Source: MRBY01 sp943371005 (GTDB taxonomy: Bacteria > Cyanobacteriota > Cyanobacteriia > Cyanobacteriales > MRBY01). Taken from it: DNA of 64,000 nucleotides. How positions within the stretch are numbered: the first letter of the stretch is position 1; every line of letters begins with the position of its first letter. The notes beneath the pieces were generated by a model. The model was not told the DNA's origin and searched no databases. It saw only the letters and a program-made list of their open reading frames with translations. Positions 16,530 to 24,753 of this stretch are shown piece by piece. The stretch is from the NCBI GenBank assembly GCA_943371005.1, contig CALRTB020000003.1:62001-126000 (forward strand), given 5' to 3'. Both the position numbers and the translations under genes were made by a program.

Positions 16530-18503
16530 ATGAAGTTTTGGTTTACCCTGCTCCAATCTCTGCCTGAACTGAGCACCATGGAGGTAGAGTTACTCGATTC
16601 CGAAATTGATACCCAGGCACTGCGGCTTGATCCGCGTCCCACTTCTCTGGCTTCTGCCACCCTGACCCCGGCCCAACTCCCCGTTAGTGGCGCGTTGATC
16701 TTTCCCGGCATTATCGTCACCCTGATTGTGCTCTTTCTGATGAGCATTTGGGCCTACACCAGGGTCTATGTTATTACCCCCAATAACGAAGCCTTTGTCC
16801 GTACCGGGGGCGTGATCCGCAAAAAGAAAACGGTCATTCTCAACGGGGGCTGCATTGTTCTACCCGGCTTCCATGAGCTGACCCGGGTGCCCCTGCGGGA
16901 AATTTCCATTGATGTCGAACGTACCGGAAACCTTGCTGTCCGGACCCAAGATTACCTGCGGGCCAATATGCGGGTGACTTTTTATGTCTGTATCAATGCC
17001 AATGAAGAGGATGTGTTGGTATCCGCTGCCCGGTTATCTAAGCAGGGACGTATTTCCGAAGTAGATATTAAAGAAGCCCTGGAGAAAAGAGCCGATGACG
17101 CGATTCGCGCCGCCGCTAAGCGCAAGAGCATCGCTGAAATTGATTCTGACAAACTGGGGTTTGCGGACGAGGTCTTGAATCTGATCCAGCAAGATCTGAA
17201 AAAAGTGGGCCTGACCCTCAACAATATTGCCATTTCTGAAATCGAAGAAAGCGACACCTACGATGAAAATAATTTCTTCGATGCCCAGGGTGTCCGTCTC
17301 CGCACGGAAACAATCCAAAAATCCATTAAACAAAAACTTGACGTCGAGCTAACGGTACTCAAGGAAAAGCGGGAACTGGAACTCAACACCAAGGTGGAAA
17401 TCGAAGAGCAAGAATTGGCTGCTGAACAAAAATCCCTGAAGCTTGCGAAGGCGAAGGAAGAAGCCAAGCTGAATCAGGCGAAGGAAATTGAGTTTCTCAA
17501 GGCGCAACAGGCCCAGGAAATTCAGGCATCCCAGGATCAAGAGTTAGCCAAGATTGAACGAAATCGTATCCTCCAGGAAAAGGCCGTCGAAGAGGAAAAA
17601 ATTCAACAGAAACTTTCAATTCAGCAAAACCAAATTGCCGCCGATATTTCCCTAGAGCAGCAAAATAAAGCCCTCAAAATTGCCATGGCGGAGGCGGAAG
17701 AAGAAGCAAAAATTGCCCAACAACAGGCGGCGATCGCCATTGCCAACAAAGAAAAAGAACGCCTTGCCGCAGAAGCAGAACGCACCCGAGCAGAAGAAGC
17801 AGTGGCCACCTCCAAGGCCGTCGAACAGGCCAACCGGGAACAACGCCTAGCGATTATTGATGCTGAAAAAGAAGCGGATCAAAAACGGATCGCCGACCAA
17901 AATGTGGTGGAAATTGATGTGTTCCGGCGGCGGCGTCAAGCAGAAATTGCCCGTCAAGCGGCGGAACTAGAGGCAGAATCGATCCGCACCCTGGCCGATG
18001 CCAACCGTTACCAGGCCCTCGCTGAAGCCCAGGGAAAACAAGCTTTAATCGAAGCGGAAAATGCCCTGAGCAATGCCAACCGTACTGCCGAATTGATGAA
18101 GCTCTTTTTGCCGACCCTGGCCGACCAACTACCAGATATTATGAAGTCCCTCGCTCCCCAACCCGGTGTACTGGGTGATGCGAAGGTGTTTGCCTTTCCG
18201 GGCACCAATGGCGATGGGGCAGGCTTAGGGGATATTAATAAATTGTTGCTCTCGACCAGCGGTTTATCGTTGGTGAATGGTTTGTTAGAAGACGGTAAGC
18301 TGGGGGCGCTGTTGGCCCAGGTGAAAGGCCTGTTACAGGATAACAGTGCAGATACCAGTAACAACGCAGTGCTGCAAAATGTGGAATCTCTCCTGGCCGA
18401 GTTAAAGGAGAAAAAGACGGCGACGGCACCTCCCGAACCCCCACCACTACCCACCGCTTTTGTACCGCTGCCCAATGAGGCAAAAGATTCTGAAGGTGCG
18501 TAA
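16530..18503 (+). CDS. Flotillin-like SPFH/Band 7 protein
   Basis: A 657-residue membrane scaffold protein. One transmembrane helix lies at about residues 55-77 (ALIFPGIIVTLIVLFLMSIW). An SPFH domain follows at about 80-260 (YVITPNNEAFVRTGG, LPGFHELTRVPLREISIDVE). Residues 265-560 are a very long coiled coil rich in E, K, A and Q. The last 90 residues are glycine- and proline-rich, ending PPEPPPLPTAFVP. The family forms oligomeric membrane microdomains. In-frame upstream starts exist at 16458 (GTG) and 16503 (ATG), but AAGGA lies nine bases before the ATG at 16530. No NfeD-like partner gene is adjacent. Confidence 0.85.
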   Translation: MKFWFTLLQSLPELSTMEVELLDSEIDTQALRLDPRPTSLASATLTPAQLPVSGALIFPGIIVTLIVLFLMSIWAYTRVYVITPNNEAFVRTGGVIRKKKTVILNGGCIVLPGFHELTRVPLREISIDVERTGNLAVRTQDYLRANMRVTFYVCINANEEDVLVSAARLSKQGRISEVDIKEALEKRADDAIRAAAKRKSIAEIDSDKLGFADEVLNLIQQDLKKVGLTLNNIAISEIEESDTYDENNFFDAQGVRLRTETIQKSIKQKLDVELTVLKEKRELELNTKVEIEEQELAAEQKSLKLAKAKEEAKLNQAKEIEFLKAQQAQEIQASQDQELAKIERNRILQEKAVEEEKIQQKLSIQQNQIAADISLEQQNKALKIAMAEAEEEAKIAQQQAAIAIANKEKERLAAEAERTRAEEAVATSKAVEQANREQRLAIIDAEKEADQKRIADQNVVEIDVFRRRRQAEIARQAAELEAESIRTLADANRYQALAEAQGKQALIEAENALSNANRTAELMKLFLPTLADQLPDIMKSLAPQPGVLGDAKVFAFPGTNGDGAGLGDINKLLLSTSGLSLVNGLLEDGKLGALLAQVKGLLQDNSADTSNNAVLQNVESLLAELKEKKTATAPPEPPPLPTAFVPLPNEAKDSEGA

Positions 18504-18609
18504 TCTTGTGAGGGGTTTTTAAACTCAATTTTTCAAAAAAGGCGATCGCCAACCGAGCGAGGGAATACGCTACGATCACAAACGATGTGAAGTTAGCGGC
18601 AAACCAGGC

Positions 18610-19818
18610 GTGCAGTACAGTTGGCAAAAATTTGGACTTTTGAGTGGGTTATTGGTTCTCTTGGGGAGCTGTGCCCAATTGGGCAATTTGGAAGAAAGCT
18701 TGGCCCCTGATCCACGCCTTGTGGAACAGCAGGAACAAGCCGCTGAAACCGACCCCCCCGTAAATTCCCCCTTACCGACCGATTTTCCAGCAGAAATTCC
18801 CCTCTACCCTGAAGCAACCCTGATTCAAGCAGAAGACAATACTACCGTCTGGGCGATCGCCGATAATGTCCAGAGCCTCGAAGCCTTTTACAGAAAAGCC
18901 TTTAGCGAAGCCCCCTGGAAAATTGTTGATTCCCCTGATGCCGCTACGGATACTCTCCTAGAAATTGTGGCTCGCACCAATGACCTGGAAGTGACCCTGT
19001 CCCTGTCTGAAGCCGCTTCTCCCACGGCCAATAACTCCGACCAGGCCGTTGCGGGCACCACCTTCGCCCTGAGCTATCGCGCCCTAAGTACCACCGGAAC
19101 TGACGATAGCGTCCCTACTGATACTTCAAATTTACCTGCGGATACTGACCTTACGGCCCAGGTACAAGATCTCATTGCCCTCAAGGTTTTTACCGCTGCT
19201 GATTTTCAGGCCGATACGGTGATTACGAGGCGTCAATTTGCCCGCTGGCTCTTCAAGGCCCACAACGCCATCTACGGCGATCGCCAAAACCAACAAATTC
19301 GCCGCGCCAATAGCAACAGTAAACCCATTTTTACCGATGTGCCGGCCAGTGACCCCGACTTTCCTTTTATTCAAGGCTTAGCCGAAGCGGGGATTATTCC
19401 CTCGACCCTTACCAACGACACCATTACAACGTTTCGCCCCGATGCCCCCCTCACCCGGGAAAGCCTGATCGCCTGGAAGGTACCCCTCGACCGTCGCCAG
19501 GCTCTGCCCCAAATCAGCCTCGATAATATTGCCGAAACCTGGGGTTTTCAGGATGCCCCCAAAATCGATACCAGAGCGCTCCAAGCCCTCTATGTAGACT
19601 TTCAGAACGGCGACCAAGCTAATGTGCGGCGGGTATTTGGCTATACCACCCTCTTTCAGCCCCAGAAAACGGTTACCCAACAGGAAGCGGCGATCGCCCT
19701 ATGGTATTTCGGTTACCAAGGAGAAGGCCTATCCGCCGCCACTGCCCGCAGCGATCGTCAAGCCCCGAACCAAACTGCTGATACGGAGACTAATGCCCCA
19801 GCCTCCCAGAACCCCTAG
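18610..19818 (+). CDS. S-layer-homology (SLH) domain lipoprotein
   Basis: A 402-residue exported lipoprotein. The signal ends in a lipobox, LLVLLGSCAQ, with Cys at about residue 21. Residues 40-150 hold a small domain (FPAEIPLYPEATLIQAEDNT, SLEAFYRKAF) unlike SLH. Residues 170-370 contain two or three SLH-like units: FQADTVITRRQFARWLFKAH, FTDVPASDPDFPFIQGLAEA and FRPDAPLTRESLIAWKVPL. SLH units usually bind cell-wall polymers; in cyanobacteria they also occur in outer-membrane-peptidoglycan tethers. The start is GTG at 18610, which gives a complete signal. The C-terminal 30 residues are low-complexity. It converges with ho1. Confidence 0.82.
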   Translation: MQYSWQKFGLLSGLLVLLGSCAQLGNLEESLAPDPRLVEQQEQAAETDPPVNSPLPTDFPAEIPLYPEATLIQAEDNTTVWAIADNVQSLEAFYRKAFSEAPWKIVDSPDAATDTLLEIVARTNDLEVTLSLSEAASPTANNSDQAVAGTTFALSYRALSTTGTDDSVPTDTSNLPADTDLTAQVQDLIALKVFTAADFQADTVITRRQFARWLFKAHNAIYGDRQNQQIRRANSNSKPIFTDVPASDPDFPFIQGLAEAGIIPSTLTNDTITTFRPDAPLTRESLIAWKVPLDRRQALPQISLDNIAETWGFQDAPKIDTRALQALYVDFQNGDQANVRRVFGYTTLFQPQKTVTQQEAAIALWYFGYQGEGLSAATARSDRQAPNQTADTETNAPASQNP

Positions 19819-19819
19819 A

Positions 19820-19856
19820 CAAAAAAATTCCCCAATCACAATCGCAACTGAGGAAT
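19820..19856 (-). terminator. Intrinsic terminator of ho1
   Basis: On the minus strand, ATTCCTCA pairs with TGGGGAAT (eight pairs, one T-G) around a 14-base loop, followed at once by TTTTTTT. It lies 28 bases after the ho1 stop. The same hairpin read on the plus strand lacks a T run, so it mainly serves ho1. Confidence 0.82.
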
Positions 19857-19884
19857 CCATTGTTTGAGGTTTAGACGAAACTTG

Positions 19885-20607
19885 TTAGTTGCTCGCCGGG
19901 GACAGATCCGCGTCGGTGCTGCCCTTGGTGCGGCGACGGGTCAAGGTATTGAAAAGCATCACACCGATGGCTTTAACGAGGTTTCCTTCCAGCTCTTTGA
20001 ACATATTCATGTTCATGCCAAAGGCATCATTTGCTTCTTGAACAATCTGTTCTGCCGTTTCTTCTGGCACATCCAAGCTGTTCATCGCGGCCCGGTACTT
20101 ATCCTTGAAAGCCTTCTCGTCGGAGATATGCTCAAACTCATAGAAAGCAGTTCCTTCGCCATCGAGGTTCATCGCATTTTGGGCAATTTTCTTGAGGATT
20201 TGCCCCCCAGAAAGATCGCCCAGGTAGCGGGTGTAGGAGTGGCTGACTAATAGTTCCGGTGCAGTCTGGGCCACTTCATGGATGCGATCCACATAAGCCT
20301 GACCGGCGGGGGTGATTTTCGCTTCGGCTTGCCAATTGGGGCCAAAATAATAGCGTAGATCCGTTTCGAGACTTTGTTTACGGTTTAACTCAGGGAAATA
20401 AATTTGGGAGATGACGGGATGATCCTTGAGACGCTCCATCTCCTCTTCCATCGCCGAGTAAACATAGTAAAGGTCTGCCACAAGCTTCCGGTAGGATTTT
20501 TTCTCAACGACTCCCTTCAGGAAGCATTTCACGAAGCCAACGTTTTCCGCCATCGTGTGGGAAGTTTTCGTTCCCTCTCTTAACATTGTTGCTAGGTTAG
20601 CGACCAT
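19885..20607 (-). CDS. ho1: Heme oxygenase, bilin-forming
   Basis: Opens heme to biliverdin IX-alpha with reduced ferredoxin, releasing iron and CO. It is the first step to phycobilins. The 240-residue protein starts MVANLATMLREGTKTSHTMA, with the proximal heme-ligand histidine at residue 17. The distal-helix motif YTRYLGDLSGGQILKKIA is exact for the family. Length and motif fit the constitutive cyanobacterial HO1 rather than a plant form. The transcript probably starts near the palindrome at 20655-20676 and ends at the hairpin at 19820-19856, so it is a single-gene unit. No pcyA or cpc gene is adjacent. Confidence 0.96.
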   Translation of the reverse strand: MVANLATMLREGTKTSHTMAENVGFVKCFLKGVVEKKSYRKLVADLYYVYSAMEEEMERLKDHPVISQIYFPELNRKQSLETDLRYYFGPNWQAEAKITPAGQAYVDRIHEVAQTAPELLVSHSYTRYLGDLSGGQILKKIAQNAMNLDGEGTAFYEFEHISDEKAFKDKYRAAMNSLDVPEETAEQIVQEANDAFGMNMNMFKELEGNLVKAIGVMLFNTLTRRRTKGSTDADLSPASN

Positions 20608-20643
20608 AGAAATAAGTCCCTTGTTCTTACTGAAAATGAATAG

Positions 20644-20676
20644 ATATTAAAAGGTTTGTTAAAGAAAGTTAACAAA
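20644..20676 (-). promoter_or_regulatory. Candidate ho1 promoter with overlapping inverted repeat
   Basis: On the minus strand TTAACT (20667-20672) and TAATAT (20644-20649) are spaced 17 bases, as -35 and -10 elements. A perfect inverted repeat, TTTGTTAA-N6-TTAACAAA (20655-20676), overlaps the -35 element. It lies 48 bases upstream of the ho1 start. An operator is a reasonable reading; the binding factor is unknown. Confidence 0.5.
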
Positions 20677-20854
20677 ATTAAAAAGCTGCTCAGTTTCGTA
20701 GGTTAACTGGTTTTACGGGTTTATGCTATTAAGTTTTTTTACGGGAAAATAAACGCATTTTTTGCCAGACTGATGCGGGCTTGGCGTTGGGATAAAGCGG
20801 GCTTTTAGGAGGCTCTGACCTGGAGATTAGCAGCAATTTTCCCGGAGATAGCTA

Positions 20855-20971
20855 ATGTTTGTGACCCTGAATAATCGGCTTAAGAATCTATTTGGTTTGA
20901 GTGCCTTTTCGGGGGCGATCGCCATCAAATCTTCGCCTCATTGCGGTTATGGGAAAAAGTCAATCTCCTGA
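20855..20971 (+). CDS. Possible 38-residue small protein
   Basis: A short frame beginning MFVTLNNRLKNLFGLSAFSG and ending in a basic, serine-rich tail. GGAG lies seven bases before the ATG, a good ribosome site. A HIP1 copy falls inside the frame and reads GAIAI. The protein has a weakly hydrophobic middle and one cysteine. It lies alone in the 492-base gap between ho1 and futA, on the opposite strand from both. I do not recognise it. It may be real, a leader peptide, or chance; conservation would decide. Confidence 0.3.
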   Translation: MFVTLNNRLKNLFGLSAFSGAIAIKSSPHCGYGKKSIS

Positions 20972-21011
20972 AAAATAACAGAAATGAACGGGCCTCGATG
21001 GAGCCTCTTGC

Positions 21012-21047
21012 AAAAAAAATCTTCCCCCAAAGGTCTTGAAGGAAGAT
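21012..21047 (-). terminator. Intrinsic terminator of futA
   Basis: On the minus strand ATCTTCC pairs with GGAAGAT (seven pairs) around a 14-base loop, followed directly by TTTTTTT. It lies 52 bases after the futA stop. This is one of the clearest terminators in the window. Confidence 0.88.
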
Positions 21048-21099
21048 CATTGCTATGTACATCAATAAGAGGAAAAACAAATGGTGCAGGGGGCCGGAT

Positions 21100-22191
21100 C
21101 TATTTCCAACCAGCGCGATCCATCAACATGACGGCTTCGGCATTTTGCTCACCAAAACTTTCGAGGGGTAGATCCGAAGCTGTCCAGTCGCCAAACTGGG
21201 CCACCACGTCATTGGGGGCAACGGTATCCACCACGGGATATTCATTATTATTGTTGGCGAAAATTTCCTGGGCTTCTGGGGTCACCATAAACTCCAAAAA
21301 TTCTTGGGCTGCTTCGACGTTCGGTGCATTGGCGATAATGCCAGCCCCACTGATGTTGATGTGGGTGCCACCTTCGCCTTCGTTTTGGTTCGGGAAAAAT
21401 GCCCCAATATTTGCCACGATTTCTTGATCTTGGGGATCTTCAGAGGCACGCAGACGGGCGACATAGTAGCTATTGACCAGGGCGACATCACAAACCCCAG
21501 AAGCGACAGCTTGAATTTGGGCGGTATCGTTCCCTTCCGGCTCACGGGCGAAGTTCGCCACTAAACCTTGTACCCATTCTTCGGTGGCTTCAGCACCTTT
21601 TTCGACAATTTTCGCAGCCACGAGGGACTGGTTATAGGTGTTGCTGGAGCTGCGGACACAAACCCGACCTTCCCATTTCGGATCAGCGAGGTCTTCGTAG
21701 GTGGACAGTTCAGCCGGATCAACGGTTTCGGTGTTGTACACAATAATCCGCGCCCGTTTTGTCAGACCAAACCAGGTGTTGTCGCTACTGCGCAGGTTTT
21801 CGGGAATGGCACTGGTCAGCACTTCGGACTCTGTGGGTTGCAGTAAACCATCCTGTTGGGCGCGCCAAAGTCTCGCGACATCTACTGTAATCAGGACATC
21901 GGCGGGGCTATTTTCGCCCTCGGTTCTGATGCGTTCGAGGAGTTCGTCGTCACTCCCTTCGATGAGATTCACCTCAATGCCGGTAGCTTCAGAAAATGCT
22001 TCGTATAATTCTGCGTCGCTGTCGTAGTGCCGCGAAGAGTAAAGGTTAATTTCGCCGGTTGCTTCACTGGAGGGAGCACCAGGATCAGTGGTGGTATCGG
22101 TGGCACCATTGTTATTGGTGGTTGGGGTACAACCGGTGGCGATCGCCAAGCCAAGAAAAAGTCCGCAGAGGGACAGGGAACGGGATTTCAT
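21100..22191 (-). CDS. futA: Iron(III) ABC transporter substrate-binding lipoprotein (FutA/IdiA family)
   Basis: A 363-residue periplasmic iron-binding protein that delivers ferric iron to an ABC permease. The signal ends in AIATGCTPT, a lipobox with Cys at about residue 21, followed by a Thr/Asn/Gly-rich linker. The mature part starts EINLYSSRHYDSDAELYEAF, containing the tyrosine of the iron site, and NSYYVARLRA holds the paired tyrosines. The family is induced by iron limitation in cyanobacteria; no clear Fur box is visible upstream. The permease and ATPase genes (futB, futC) are not adjacent. It is monocistronic with a strong terminator. Whether it is the FutA1, FutA2 or IdiA type cannot be settled here. 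Confidence 0.9.
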   Translation of the reverse strand: MKSRSLSLCGLFLGLAIATGCTPTTNNNGATDTTTDPGAPSSEATGEINLYSSRHYDSDAELYEAFSEATGIEVNLIEGSDDELLERIRTEGENSPADVLITVDVARLWRAQQDGLLQPTESEVLTSAIPENLRSSDNTWFGLTKRARIIVYNTETVDPAELSTYEDLADPKWEGRVCVRSSSNTYNQSLVAAKIVEKGAEATEEWVQGLVANFAREPEGNDTAQIQAVASGVCDVALVNSYYVARLRASEDPQDQEIVANIGAFFPNQNEGEGGTHINISGAGIIANAPNVEAAQEFLEFMVTPEAQEIFANNNNEYPVVDTVAPNDVVAQFGDWTASDLPLESFGEQNAEAVMLMDRAGWK

Positions 22192-22239
22192 AAAGCGTTG
22201 TAATCGAGAGATGATGTTATGTTTTCCAAGGTAATGGTG

Positions 22240-22269
22240 ATTTTAGCAGCTACTGCAACTTCTTCTCAA
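22240..22269 (-). promoter_or_regulatory. Candidate futA promoter
   Basis: On the minus strand TTGAGA (22264-22269) and TAAAAT (22240-22245) are spaced 18 bases, a good match to sigma-70 elements. The -10 element lies about 49 bases upstream of the futA ATG. No palindromic Fur-box-like sequence was seen nearby. Confidence 0.5.
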
Positions 22270-22304
22270 TACATTTTTATTTTTTAATTAAATTAGTCAT
22301 CAAG

Positions 22305-23450
22305 ATGGAACAGCATTACTGGGTGGCCTGGTCACAAATCAATGGGGTCGGCCCAAGTCGCCTCAAAAAAATTTGGCACTGTTTCGGCTCCATGGAACGA
22401 GCTTGGCAGGCTTCTGGCCAGGAACTGGGGGCAGTGGATGGTTTAGGGGATAAGTTGATTCGCCTAATTTTAGCTGGGCGATCGCCCCTTGACCCAGAGC
22501 GTATTTACCATGAGCACCTTGAGAAAAATCCGCAATTTTGGACGCCAGCGGATCCAGAGTACCCAAAGTTATTGTTAGAAATTCCCAGTCCGCCACCGTT
22601 GCTCTATTACCAAGGCCAAGTCAAGCTGTTAGAAAATCAAGGCCAAATTCCGGCGATCGCCATGGTGGGCACCCGGCATCCTTCGGAGCATGGTAAACGT
22701 TGGACAGCGCGCATTAGCCAGGCCCTCGCCCAGGTGGGCTTTTCGATTGTGTCGGGTATGGCCCAAGGCGTTGATGGTGTTGCCCACAGCGCCTGCCTCA
22801 AAACGGGGGGACGCACCATTGCCGTTCTAGGAACTGGCATTGATCAAATCTATCCCGCGAGCCACCGCAATTTATACAACGAGATCCTGGCCCAGGGCTT
22901 AATTTTGAGTGAATATCCGGCGGGGACGCGACCAGACCGGAGCCATTTCCCGGCCCGAAACCGGATTATTGCCGGGTTAACCAGGGCGACCCTGGTCATG
23001 GAAGCCCCCAGCCGTTCGGGTTCCCTCATTACGGCCCACTACGCGATGGATTTTAACCGCGAGGTTTATGCGCTGCCCAATTCCCCTGAACAGCAAGCGG
23101 CCACGGGTTGTTTGGACTTACTGCGGCGGGGGGCCGGCATGATCCTGGGGGAGGCGCAACTGATCGAAGAATTGGGGGGATTGCCCCAGTTGGATGAAGC
23201 TTCCCCTCAACTCAGTTTGCCATTCACAGCGCCGACGGTTGATCCGACCCCACAGTCCAGCACAGATTTTCGTCAAATTGCCCCAGAGTTACTTCCCCTT
23301 TGGCAGGCGATCGCCCCTGAACCCACGGCCTTTGATTTGATCGTTGTCCAGTCTGGCATGGGAGCAGACCAGGTTTCGGCCACCCTATTGCAATGGGAAC
23401 TCGAAGGGCTGATTACCCAATTGCCAGGGATGCGGTACCGTCGCCTTTAG
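22305..23450 (+). CDS. dprA: DNA-processing protein DprA
   Basis: Loads RecA on incoming single-stranded DNA during natural transformation. The 381-residue protein has an N-terminal helix-hairpin-helix/SAM-like part (INGVGPSRLKKIWHCFGSME), the Rossmann core (AMVGTRHPSEHGKRW, VSGMAQGVDGVAHSACL, HFPARNRIIAGLTRATLVME) and a C-terminal winged helix (residues 310-381). The stop TAG interlocks with the stop of carA on the other strand. With cinA in the same window, natural competence of the source is plausible but not proven. Confidence 0.94.
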   Translation: MEQHYWVAWSQINGVGPSRLKKIWHCFGSMERAWQASGQELGAVDGLGDKLIRLILAGRSPLDPERIYHEHLEKNPQFWTPADPEYPKLLLEIPSPPPLLYYQGQVKLLENQGQIPAIAMVGTRHPSEHGKRWTARISQALAQVGFSIVSGMAQGVDGVAHSACLKTGGRTIAVLGTGIDQIYPASHRNLYNEILAQGLILSEYPAGTRPDRSHFPARNRIIAGLTRATLVMEAPSRSGSLITAHYAMDFNREVYALPNSPEQQAATGCLDLLRRGAGMILGEAQLIEELGGLPQLDEASPQLSLPFTAPTVDPTPQSSTDFRQIAPELLPLWQAIAPEPTAFDLIVVQSGMGADQVSATLLQWELEGLITQLPGMRYRRL

Positions 23451-24589
23451 GTATTTTTGTGGGCCTTCATCGTGCGCACAAATTTCTCAAAGAGGTAGTC
23501 GGCATCGTGGGGGCCGGGGCTAGCCTCGGGGTGATACTGCACCGAAAAGAAAGGCAAGGTTTTGTGTTCTAGTCCGGCAACGGTGCGGTCATTGAGATTG
23601 AGGTGGGTGATGGTGACATCTTCGGCTAGGGACGCTTCGGCGATCGCAAACCCATGATTTTGACTGGTAATTTCAATCTGTTTTTGCTTGAGACCAGCGG
23701 GTTGATTTAAGCCTCGGTGGCCAAATTTGAGCTTAAAGGTCTCTGCCCCCAAAGAAAGCCCCAAAATTTGGTGTCCCATACAAATGCCAAAGGTGGGTTT
23801 TTCGGCTTTAAGGATGTCTTTAACTGTGGCGATGCCTTCGGTGACTGCGGCCGGGTCTCCAGGGCCATTGGAAAGGAAAATCCCATCGGGATTATATTCA
23901 AGGATTTTTTCGGCGGGGGTATTGGCCGGAACAACAATCACCCGACAGCCGTAGCTCGCCAAACGGCGCAGAATATTACGCTTGACGCCAAAGTCAATGG
24001 CAACGACGGTGAGTTCCTGGGTTTGGGTTGCACCATTGCTAAATTCCCAATGCTGATCGGTAATTTCCGTCCATTCGTAAACGCTATCGGTGGTGACATC
24101 CTTGACGAGGTTTTGGCCTTCCATGGAAGGAACATCTTGGAGTTGGCGGAGGAGTTCTTCGGGGTCGAGGATTTCTGTGGAAATAGCGCCGTTCATCGCC
24201 CCAGACACCCGCAGGCGACGGGTTAAATCCCGCGTATCAATGCCATAGATACCCACGACTTGGTGTTCTTTGAGGTAGTCCGGCAGGGCTTGGGTAGAAC
24301 GCCAGTTACTGGGTCGGGGGGCAATGTTCCGGGCGATCGCCCCTTTCACTTGGGGACGACTGGATTCTTCATCCTCAGGAGTTACGCCCGTATTACCCAG
24401 CTCAGGATAGGTGAAAGTCACGATCTGGCCACGATAACTGGGATCAGTTAAGACTTCTTGGTAGCCCGTCATGCCTGTATTAAAAACGACTTCCCCAAAG
24501 GTGGTACCTGTCGCGCCAAATGACCGTCCGTGGTAAGTGGTGCCATCGGCTAAAACAAGGAGGGCGGGTTTTGCTTTCACAAGAGACAT
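23447..24589 (-). CDS. carA: Carbamoyl-phosphate synthase, small (glutaminase) subunit
   Basis: Supplies ammonia from glutamine to CarB for carbamoyl phosphate, used for arginine and pyrimidines. The 380-residue protein begins MSLVKAKPALLVLADGTTYH. The glutaminase triad is visible: Cys in TFGICMGHQILGL, and His-Glu in VQYHPEASPGPHD. FLSNGPGDPAAV and NHGFAI are also typical. carB lies 17 kb away at 41.9-45.2 kb. It is followed on the same strand, after dprA, by nothing co-oriented; upstream, 164 bases separate it from the sensor kinase gene, whose stop is at 24754. Confidence 0.96.
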   Translation of the reverse strand: MSLVKAKPALLVLADGTTYHGRSFGATGTTFGEVVFNTGMTGYQEVLTDPSYRGQIVTFTYPELGNTGVTPEDEESSRPQVKGAIARNIAPRPSNWRSTQALPDYLKEHQVVGIYGIDTRDLTRRLRVSGAMNGAISTEILDPEELLRQLQDVPSMEGQNLVKDVTTDSVYEWTEITDQHWEFSNGATQTQELTVVAIDFGVKRNILRRLASYGCRVIVVPANTPAEKILEYNPDGIFLSNGPGDPAAVTEGIATVKDILKAEKPTFGICMGHQILGLSLGAETFKLKFGHRGLNQPAGLKQKQIEITSQNHGFAIAEASLAEDVTITHLNLNDRTVAGLEHKTLPFFSVQYHPEASPGPHDADYLFEKFVRTMKAHKNT

Positions 24590-24753
24590 GGGCGGATTGA
24601 CCTTTGATATATGCGTAACTTCTGCTGCTCAATCTTACTTGATCCGTTCCCTTCTCTACCGCTCCCAGGGGCGATCGCCGTTAATTTTTCTTGACCTAAG
24701 CCCCCCACTCCCCTGTAGGAACGGGATCGATGTGGAAGATTTGGAAACCTGGC

